A stretch of DNA of 64,000 nucleotides, from assembly GCF_017114995.1 (NCBI RefSeq), contig NZ_JABXKL010000108.1, positions 62,001-126,000 of the forward strand. Reading direction: 5' to 3'. Both the position numbers and the translations under genes were made by a program. The notes beneath the pieces were generated by a model. The model saw nothing but the letters and a program-made list of their open reading frames with translations. It was not told the DNA's origin and ran no database searches. Below, piece by piece: positions 25,124 to 32,352 of the stretch. The stretch is from Nostoc sp. NMS9. Its GTDB lineage: Bacteria; Cyanobacteriota; Cyanobacteriia; Cyanobacteriales; Nostocaceae. Position 1 is the first letter of the stretch. Each line of letters opens with the position of its first letter.

Positions 25124-26046
25124 ACCAAAAAAGCTTTTTTAGGTAATTGTGGGTCAAATAGTAATTTTATTTTTATAATCTTTTTTTAGCAGGAATTTCA
25201 GCCATTGCAAGGTAGCCCGTGTCAGCCTTGCTACTTTTACCTCTACTGATTTCGAGTGAAGGAATCGCATAATTATACGTATTTAGGCTAAATATTTAAT
25301 ACAAAAGATGTCCATGTATACGACGGGGTACACTTATGCATTTTCTGAACCCTAACAACGCAATTCGCCGCTAGAGTAACAAAACTTGCTGATCAAGTTT
25401 TCAAATTATTGAAGTTTTAACTAATTTTTACATTCAGTATATATACAGTTTATTTTTAAACAAAATAGTCTTTATTATAACAGTAGATTACAAAATAAGA
25501 TTTACCACTAGGACATTATAAAAAAACTAAGTTCAAAATATCTGCAAAGTTATATCCAGTGCAGCTTTATGGCGGCACAACCCATTATCTGGGGGCGATT
25601 CCTTTAGGTGCTGTTTCTGGTACAGGCTTGTTTATTGACAATGATGGCACGCCTAGTGGTCTGTCCCATTAATTCTGATGGGTTAATAAAACGAACCGCA
25701 AAGGACGCATTCGCGCAGCGTCTCGTCAGAGAAGAGTGCGAAGTTAAGAGGTAAAGAAGAGAAATTTAAAACTAATTCACCTCTCAAAACTTTTGCGATA
25801 GACCACTAGTACACTTTGGCATAAATTTGTTCACCTTTAACCAGTTGCTCTGAGCAACTTGTCTGCTTAATTGAGGTAATAGCTGGATTTACGCCGTGCT
25901 GTACTAGTAGTTTGTGCCAGTAATTTTCGAGGTTCGTAGTTGGTGATTTACCGCTCAATTTTAAGACCTAGAGCGACTGAGTATATTTTGTATTTAACTA
26001 AGTCTAAAGTTCCTCAACAAAATTTGAAATTTAATTGAACTGATTT
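25124..26046. other. Intergenic region with MITE-like element and gene relics
   Basis: About 920 bp. A + frame ending at TAA 25670 (QLYGGTTHYLGAIPLGAVSG, then TGLFIDNDGTPSG) is protein-like but has no start and runs into the MITE-like element at 25656. On the minus strand, 25806-25958 gives 50 codons (including NLENYWHKLLVQHGVNPA) that end exactly at the other side of the element. Both look like remnants; neither is recognised. The rest is AT-rich noncoding DNA. Confidence 0.4.
25656..25806. mobile_element. MITE-like element, 151 bp, TA-flanked
   Basis: The ends are imperfect inverted repeats: GTGGTCTGTCCCA on the left and, in reverse complement, GTGGTCTATCGCA on the right (11 of 13 match). 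TA dinucleotides flank both ends, the target duplication of the IS630/Tc1-mariner group. The interior (ACGAACCGCAAAGGACGC) contains wording common in Nostoc interspersed repeats and has no coding capacity. A non-autonomous relative of an IS630-type transposon is the best reading. Confidence 0.6.
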
Positions 26047-27150
26047 ATGTTGTCCACTTTTCCCACTACTGCCCCAGAAGAGAATAACTTAATTCAATGT
26101 GATGCCGATCAGGGATTTATCTCCTGGCTGAGTCAAGCCAGAGGCTCAGTTGCCATCACTACCTACCAAGCCGGAAAACTAGCACTAGTAGGCTGGAATG
26201 GGGAACAGATAACCATGCTGTTACGCCAATTTTCCAAACCAATGGGATTGGCAGTGAATGGTTCACGACTGGCACTGGCTAGCCATCATGAAGTCTGTTT
26301 ATTAGCCAATGCCCCCGCCTTAGCTTATGAGTTTTTAGAAGACCAACCCGGACGCTACGATGCCCTTTACCTACCACGGATGGCATACTTTACAGGCGAC
26401 CTGAATATTCACGACCTGGAATTTGGCAGAGAAGGGCTGTGGATTGTCAACACCCGTTTTTCCTGTCTTTCTGCCTTAAGTCCAGACTTTAGCTTTGTAC
26501 CGCGCTGGCATCCCAAATTTATTTCTGAAGTTGTTCCAGAAGACCGCTGCCACCTGAATGGGTTAGCGATGGTGGATGGCAAACCCAAATATGTGACTGC
26601 CCTCGGTGCGACAGATACCGTCGGGGGATGGCGACCAGGTAAAGCCAACGGTGGGGTCGTAGTGGAAGTAGAGAGCAATGAAATTGTTTTAGATGGATTA
26701 TCAATGCCCCATTCCCCAATTTGGCATGACGGGTTTTTGTGGTTACTCAACTCTGGTGCAGGGGAAATATGGCGCATTCATCCAGAATCAGGAGACAAAC
26801 AAGTAGTCTGTGTACTCCCTGGATTTCTGCGAGGGTTGTGCTGCGTCGGGTATTACGCCCTAGTCGGACTATGCCAGATTCGGGAACGGCATATTTTCGG
26901 AGGGTTGCCCATAACCCAACGGTTTGAGAAGTTGCTCTGTGGTGTGGCAGTTGTGGATTTGCGAAATGGGCAACAGGTAGGGATGCTGAAGTTCACCACA
27001 GGCTGTCAAGAACTTTATGATGTACAGTTTCTTGCTGGTGTGCAGCGTCCGATGGTTTTGAATCAAGAACGAAAAGAAATCCGCCAAGCATTTACTGCAC
27101 CAGAGTTGAATTATTGGCTGCGACCGAGTGCAGTGATTCCTAATGACTAA
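26047..27150 (+). CDS. TIGR03032 family protein (beta-propeller-like, unknown function)
   Basis: 367 residues, no signal peptide. The motif run FISWLSQARGSVAITTYQAG near the start, LPRMAYFTGDLNIHDLEF in the middle and MPHSPIWHDGFLWLLNSGAGE in the second half define the TIGR03032 family, which looks like a six-bladed beta-propeller. Function is unknown. The gene precedes the large RTX gene by 64 bases on the same strand, and they could be cotranscribed, with the propeller perhaps helping maturation of the repeat protein. That link is inference. Confidence 0.85.
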   Translation: MLSTFPTTAPEENNLIQCDADQGFISWLSQARGSVAITTYQAGKLALVGWNGEQITMLLRQFSKPMGLAVNGSRLALASHHEVCLLANAPALAYEFLEDQPGRYDALYLPRMAYFTGDLNIHDLEFGREGLWIVNTRFSCLSALSPDFSFVPRWHPKFISEVVPEDRCHLNGLAMVDGKPKYVTALGATDTVGGWRPGKANGGVVVEVESNEIVLDGLSMPHSPIWHDGFLWLLNSGAGEIWRIHPESGDKQVVCVLPGFLRGLCCVGYYALVGLCQIRERHIFGGLPITQRFEKLLCGVAVVDLRNGQQVGMLKFTTGCQELYDVQFLAGVQRPMVLNQERKEIRQAFTAPELNYWLRPSAVIPND

Positions 27151-27214
27151 GGAATCTGTTTAATCAGACCGTAATTGTTGAAATCATAATTTTAGTTTTT
27201 TCAGAGGTTTTTTC

Positions 27215-30200
27215 ATGAATGAATTCAAAGTCAATACTTACACCAACAATAATCAAATTAACCCCGCAGTAGCAATGGATGCTGATGGGGACTTCATCAT
27301 TTCCTGGACTGGTAATGCTCAGGATGGATCTGGCTATGGGGTGTATGCTCAACGCTACAACAGTGCTGGAGTGGCTGTTGGGGGCGAATTCAAAGTCAAT
27401 ACCAACACCAACGGCAATCAACTTAACTCTACAGTAGCGATCGATGCCGATGGTGACTTTGTTATTTCCTGGCAAAGCCAAGATGGGTCTGGCTCTGGGA
27501 TATATGCCCAACGCTACAACACTTCTGGAGTGGCTGTTGGGGGCGAATTTCAGGTTAATACCTTCACTAACAACGAGCAAGTTAACCCCACAGTAGCGAT
27601 GGATGACAATGGTAACTTTGTCATTTCCTGGCAAAGCAGTGGTCAGGACGGAGCTACTGGCTCTACTGGCTATGGGGTATATGCTCAACGCTACAACAGT
27701 TCTGGGGCAGCTGTTGGGGGCGAATTCAAAGTCAATACCCACACCGAAAGCTCTCAATATAACCCCACAGTAGCGATAGATGCCACAGGGGACTTTGTTA
27801 TTTCCTGGCAAAGCTATTATCAGGACGGGTCTTACTTGGGCATATATGCCCAACGCTACAACAGTGCTGGGATGGCTGTTGGGGTCGAATTCCAAGTCAA
27901 TACCCACACCGACAGCTTTCAAAAGAACCCCACAGTAGCGATGGATGCCACTGGGGACTTTATCATTTCCTGGCAAAGCCTTGGTCAGGACGGATCTAAC
28001 TATGGCATATATGCCCAACGCTACACCAGTGCTGGGATGGCTGTTGGGGTCGAATTCCAAGTCAATACTCACGCTGACGGCAATCAATATAACCCCACAG
28101 TAGCGATGGATGCAGATGGGGACTTTATCATTTCCTGGACTAGCGATAGTCAGGATGGATCTATCGATGGCATATATGCCCAACGCTACAACAGTTCTGG
28201 GGTAGCTATTGGGGGCGAATTTCAGGTCAATAACTACACCAACAACTCTCAAAATAACCCTACAGTGGCGATGGATGCCACTGGGGACTTTGTTATTTCC
28301 TGGCAAAGTAATGTTCAGGACGGGTCTGGCTTTGGGATATATGCACAACTAAACAATAACAGTGGGGTTCCTCCGACAATTACCTCTGGTTCTGCCTCTG
28401 CCCTGACATACACTGAGAACGCCACTACAGCTATCGACTCAGGCATCACCGTCAGCGACACAGACTCCCCCAACCTGGCTAGTGCCACTGTCAAGATTAC
28501 TAATGGTTTTGTCTCTGGTGAAGACATCCTCGCCTTCACCAACCAAAATGGGATTACCGGCAGCTACAACAGCAGTACAGGAGTCTTAACCTTAATCGGC
28601 AGTGCCACCGTTGCTAACTATCAAACTGCACTGCGTTCCATTACTTATAACAACAGCAGCGACAACCCCAGTACTACACCTCGTACCGTTAGCTTTCTAG
28701 TTAATGATGGGACTGCTAATAGTATTGCCGTTACCCGCAATATTAATATTACGTCGGTAAATGATGTAGCCATCGCTACTGCCACGAGTTCTGCCTTATC
28801 ATATACCGAGAACGCAACTACAGTACTTGACTCAGGCATCACCGTCAGCGACGTAGATTCCCCCAACCTGGTTAGTGCTACCATCAGCATTACCAATGGT
28901 TTCACCTCTGCTCAAGACACTCTCGCCTTCACCAACCAAAATGGGATTACCGGCAGCTACAACAGCAGTACAGGAGTCTTAACCTTAATCGGCAGTGCCA
29001 CCGTTGCTAACTATCAAACTGCACTGCGTTCCATTACTTATACCAACAGCAGTGATAACCCCAGTACTATACCTCGTACCGTCAGCTTTCTAGTTAATGA
29101 TGGGACTGCTAATAGTACTGCCGTTACCCGGAATATTAATATTACGGTAGTTAATGATGCACCCGTTGCTACTGCCACCAATTCTGCCCTAGTATACACT
29201 GAAAATGCTATTACACTCATTGACTCAGGTATCACCGTTAGTGACGTAGACTCCGCCAACCTGGCTAGTGCCACCGTCAGCATTACCAATGGTTTTGTCT
29301 CTGCTCAAGATACTCTCGCCTTCACCAACCAAAATGGGATTATCGGCAGCTACAACAGTAGCACAGGTGTCTTAACTTTAACTGGCAGTGCCACTGTTGC
29401 TAATTATCAAACTGCACTGCGTTCCATTACTTATACCAACAGTAGTGATAACCCCAGTACGATACCTCGTACCGTCAGCTTTCTAGTTAATGATGGTACG
29501 GCTAATAGTGCCGTCGTTACCCGCAATATTAATATTACGGCAGTGAATGATGCTCCCGTTGCTGTTAACGACAGCATTACCACAAATAAAAACACACCTA
29601 TTATCATTAATGCTACTAATCTGTTGAGCAATGATACAGATGTCGATGTTAGTGACGTATTGAGTATTACTGGCTTGACTCAACCTAGCCAAGGAAGCTT
29701 ACTTAACAACAACAACGGTACTTACACTTACACGCCTGTCCAAAACTATTATGGTTCTGACGGCTTTACTTACACCATAAGTGATGGGCATGGAGGCAGT
29801 AGTACTGCAACTGTCAACTTGACTATTAATCAAATCACTCCTCCGATTAATGGCACTTCAGGTGCAGACACCCTGACTGGTACGGTGAATATGGATATCA
29901 TCTCAGGATTGCAGGGCAATGACACGCTCCAAGGACTAGGTGATAACGACACTCTCGATGGCAGTGATGGAAATGATTCCTTAGATGGTGGTGCAGGAGC
30001 TGATAGTCTCATCGGTGGTAAAGGCAATGATACTTACATCGTAGACAATCTGAGCGATTCGATTACTGAAGGCTTAAATGCAGGCACAGATTTAGTCAAG
30101 TCTTCGGTGAGTTGGGTGTTGGGAAATAACGTAGAGAACTTGACCCTAACTGGAACCGAGGCAATCAATGGTACTGGTAACAGTCTTAATAATATCTTGA

Positions 30201-31636
30201 TTGGAAATACTGCCGCTAATATCTTGAGTGGAGAAGGTGGTAACGATAACCTCTTTGGTGATTCAGGTAATGACACCTTGTTGGGCGGTGCAGGCAATGA
30301 CACCTTAGATGGAGGGTTGGGAGCTGATAGTCTTGATGGTGGAATCGGTAATGACACTTACATCGTAGATAACGTCAACGATATTATTATCGAAGGCTTA
30401 AATGCAGGCACAGATTTAGTTAAGTCTTCGGTGAATTGGGTGTTGACAAATAATCTGGAGAACTTGACCCTGGCTGGAAGTGGGGCAATCAATGGTACTG
30501 GTAACAGCCTTAAGAACATTCTGATAGGAAATACTGGCGCTAACATCTTGAACGGAGAAGATGGCAACGATAGCCTAATTGGTGGTTCCGGCAATGACAC
30601 CTTGTTAGGTGGTGCAGACAATGACACCTTGGATGGAGGTTTAGGGGCTGATAGTTTTAATGGTGGAGCTGGCAATGATACTTACATCGTAGACAACCTG
30701 AACGACTCGATTACTGAAAGCTCAGATATAGGCATAGATTTAGTTAAGTCTTCGGTGAATTGGGTGTTGGCAAATAACCTGGAGAACTTGACCCTGACTG
30801 GAAGCGGGGCAATCAATGGTACTGGTAATAGCCTTAATAACATCCTGACGGGAAATACTGGTGCTAACACATTAACAGGAGGAGATGGCAATGATAGCCT
30901 CTTTGGTAGCTCAGGTAATGACACCTTGTTAGGCGGTGCAGGCGATGACACCTTGAATGGAGGTGTAGGGACTGACAGTCTTGATGGTGGAGTCGGCAAT
31001 GACATTTACACTGTAGACAACCTGAACGATAGTATTATTGAAGACTTAAATGCAGGCACAGATTTAGTCAATTCTTCGGTGAATTGGGTGTTGGGAAATA
31101 ACCTGGAGAATTTGACTCTGAGTGGAAGTGGGGCAATCAATGGTACTGGTAACAGCCTTAATAACATCCTGACGGGAAATACTGGTGCTAACACCTTAAC
31201 AGGAGGAGATGGCAATGATAGCCTCTTTGGTAACTCAGGCAATGACACCTTGTTCGGTGGTGCAGGTGACGATCTAATCGCTGGTGGAGTTGGTCGAGAT
31301 GTATTAACTGGTGGAACTGGGCAAGATAACTTCAACCTAACTGGTAGCCGTACTGGAGGGTATGATACGATCGCTGATTTTACTCTTGGAGAGGATACTA
31401 TCTTGATTTCCAAGGCTGAATTCGGACTGGTTCAATCTCAAAATACGACGCTCGATTCGGGCTTGTTTCGACTTGGTACCAGTGCGATCGCAGGAAGCGA
31501 TCGCTTTATCTACGATCAAACTACGGGTAATCTTTTCTTTGACGCAGATGGGATTGGTAAGACTGCACAAGTTCAAATTGCCCAGTTCTCCAATCAGGCA
31601 GTGCTTAGTAGTGCAAATATTACTGTCATTGCCTAA
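27215..31636 (+). CDS. Giant RTX-type calcium-binding repeat protein
   Basis: 1473 residues, no N-terminal signal, as usual for type I secretion. AGAGG lies 7 bases before ATG 27215. Order: seven copies of a 53-59-residue unit (VNTxTxxxQxxPTVAMD...FVISWQS...YAQRYNS), three near-identical about 125-residue cadherin-like units (SALTYTENATT... to VNDGTAN), one Ig/cadherin-like domain (APVAVNDSITTNKNTP), then hemolysin-type GGxGxD repeats arranged as four 108-residue super-repeats (NDTYIVDNLNDSI... to GSGNDTLLGG), and a C-terminal DxI secretion-like region (DTIADFTLGEDTILI). Likely a secreted or surface adhesin. Very high internal identity points to recent repeat expansion. Confidence 0.85.
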   Translation: MNEFKVNTYTNNNQINPAVAMDADGDFIISWTGNAQDGSGYGVYAQRYNSAGVAVGGEFKVNTNTNGNQLNSTVAIDADGDFVISWQSQDGSGSGIYAQRYNTSGVAVGGEFQVNTFTNNEQVNPTVAMDDNGNFVISWQSSGQDGATGSTGYGVYAQRYNSSGAAVGGEFKVNTHTESSQYNPTVAIDATGDFVISWQSYYQDGSYLGIYAQRYNSAGMAVGVEFQVNTHTDSFQKNPTVAMDATGDFIISWQSLGQDGSNYGIYAQRYTSAGMAVGVEFQVNTHADGNQYNPTVAMDADGDFIISWTSDSQDGSIDGIYAQRYNSSGVAIGGEFQVNNYTNNSQNNPTVAMDATGDFVISWQSNVQDGSGFGIYAQLNNNSGVPPTITSGSASALTYTENATTAIDSGITVSDTDSPNLASATVKITNGFVSGEDILAFTNQNGITGSYNSSTGVLTLIGSATVANYQTALRSITYNNSSDNPSTTPRTVSFLVNDGTANSIAVTRNINITSVNDVAIATATSSALSYTENATTVLDSGITVSDVDSPNLVSATISITNGFTSAQDTLAFTNQNGITGSYNSSTGVLTLIGSATVANYQTALRSITYTNSSDNPSTIPRTVSFLVNDGTANSTAVTRNINITVVNDAPVATATNSALVYTENAITLIDSGITVSDVDSANLASATVSITNGFVSAQDTLAFTNQNGIIGSYNSSTGVLTLTGSATVANYQTALRSITYTNSSDNPSTIPRTVSFLVNDGTANSAVVTRNINITAVNDAPVAVNDSITTNKNTPIIINATNLLSNDTDVDVSDVLSITGLTQPSQGSLLNNNNGTYTYTPVQNYYGSDGFTYTISDGHGGSSTATVNLTINQITPPINGTSGADTLTGTVNMDIISGLQGNDTLQGLGDNDTLDGSDGNDSLDGGAGADSLIGGKGNDTYIVDNLSDSITEGLNAGTDLVKSSVSWVLGNNVENLTLTGTEAINGTGNSLNNILIGNTAANILSGEGGNDNLFGDSGNDTLLGGAGNDTLDGGLGADSLDGGIGNDTYIVDNVNDIIIEGLNAGTDLVKSSVNWVLTNNLENLTLAGSGAINGTGNSLKNILIGNTGANILNGEDGNDSLIGGSGNDTLLGGADNDTLDGGLGADSFNGGAGNDTYIVDNLNDSITESSDIGIDLVKSSVNWVLANNLENLTLTGSGAINGTGNSLNNILTGNTGANTLTGGDGNDSLFGSSGNDTLLGGAGDDTLNGGVGTDSLDGGVGNDIYTVDNLNDSIIEDLNAGTDLVNSSVNWVLGNNLENLTLSGSGAINGTGNSLNNILTGNTGANTLTGGDGNDSLFGNSGNDTLFGGAGDDLIAGGVGRDVLTGGTGQDNFNLTGSRTGGYDTIADFTLGEDTILISKAEFGLVQSQNTTLDSGLFRLGTSAIAGSDRFIYDQTTGNLFFDADGIGKTAQVQIAQFSNQAVLSSANITVIA
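27221..28381 (+). repeat. Seven tandem copies of a ~165-bp unit in the RTX gene
   Basis: Units begin with GAATTCAAAGTCAATAC or close variants at about 27221, 27386, 27545, 27722, 27887, 28052 and 28217. Periods are 165, 159, 177, 165, 165 and 165 bp, all multiples of 3, so length changes keep the frame. Confidence 0.85.
28382..29560 (+). repeat. Three tandem copies of a ~375-bp cadherin-like unit
   Basis: Long identical blocks recur, such as TTCACCAACCAAAATGGGAT near 28537, 28928 and 29321 and GTTAATGATGGGACTGCTAA near 28700 and 29091. Near-identity at DNA level implies recent duplication or gene conversion. Confidence 0.8.
30025..31320 (+). repeat. Four 324-bp RTX super-repeats
   Basis: AATGAYACTTACATCGTAGA-type sequence recurs at about 30025, 30349, 30673 and 30997: an exact 324-bp (108-codon) period. 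Each unit carries several GGxGNDxL nonapeptides and an ENLTLxGxxAINGTGN segment. Confidence 0.85.
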
Positions 31637-31664
31637 CGAAAGCTAACTATAGCAAGCATCTAGA

Positions 31665-31705
31665 GATTACCCAGTAAGAGACAGATCAACTCTTGCTGGG
31701 TAATC
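31665..31705 (+). terminator. Hairpin terminator after the RTX gene
   Basis: GATTACCCAGTAAGAG (31665-31680) and CTCTTGCTGGGTAATC (31690-31705) pair over 15 of 16 bases with a 9-base loop, 29 bases after the stop. No long T-run follows. Confidence 0.6.
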
Positions 31706-31746
31706 TGTCATAAATACACATTTGAGTGCAACACAACTACAAACTT

Positions 31747-32181
31747 TTAACTTTCCTCTTGGGAATAACCGTTTTTCTCGCGTTTGAGGCTTTCTTCTAA
31801 GGCTTGAATTTGCTCGCGTCTGGCTTCCAACTCTAAAGAACGCCTTGCTAAGTCTTGGTTTTGCAACGTCAGGGATTGTCGCCAATGTTCTGCTCGCTCG
31901 GCCTCATGCTGCAAAAATTCTGGGGTAATGCCGATGGTGAGGTAGTTTTGTACCAGATGCAGTACCCAGTTAGTCGCGTCTTCTAGTCTTTCAATATCGC
32001 CTGTAGGAGAAAGTTCTACTAGAACAAGTAAGTTCTCACTCATGATCTTTCCCTTTCCAAGCAGAATGAAAGCTTCTTCGGGAATTATCGCCCACAAGTT
32101 ATCAGCTTCTTGACGCGCCAATAAGCGTAACTGGTGCTGGTCTAAAAAATCGTTTTTACGCACCTGGGCTAGATATAGCAT
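31747..32181 (-). CDS. Conserved hypothetical protein with C-terminal coiled coil
   Basis: 144 residues from ATG 32181 (MLYLAQVRKNDFLDQHQLRL); a TTG start 24 bases upstream would overlap a TTCAAAA tandem repeat and is less likely. The first half is a compact alpha/beta region (ADNLWAIIPEEAFILLGKGK, ENLLVLVELSPTGDI) and the last about 50 residues are a strongly charged helix (LEARREQIQALEESLKREKN) suited to oligomerisation. No known family or catalytic motif. It lies between the RTX gene, which converges on it, and valS, 170 bases upstream on the same strand. Confidence 0.6.
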   Translation of the reverse strand: MLYLAQVRKNDFLDQHQLRLLARQEADNLWAIIPEEAFILLGKGKIMSENLLVLVELSPTGDIERLEDATNWVLHLVQNYLTIGITPEFLQHEAERAEHWRQSLTLQNQDLARRSLELEARREQIQALEESLKREKNGYSQEES

Positions 32182-32352
32182 GAGGGTCGCTTCGCTCCAA
32201 TTCAAAATTCAAAATTCAAAATTCAAAAAAAATTTAATAAAAAATTAAGTGCCAGAATGGATATTTGGATCTTGTTAATTGGTAATGGGTAATTGGGAAT
32301 TATTAACACTCCCATTACCCATTACAGTTATCCTAAGCCACGCAGGCGATGC

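Noticed and set aside
27164..28348. 394-codon open frame antisense to the RTX repeats
   Set aside because: It arises because the repeat units lack stops on the other strand; composition is repetitive and there is no start signal. Similar antisense frames cover the rest of the RTX gene.
27221..28381. Regular repeats that could suggest a CRISPR array
   Set aside because: Units are 159-177 bp, wholly coding and conserved throughout, with no short repeat/unique spacer alternation.
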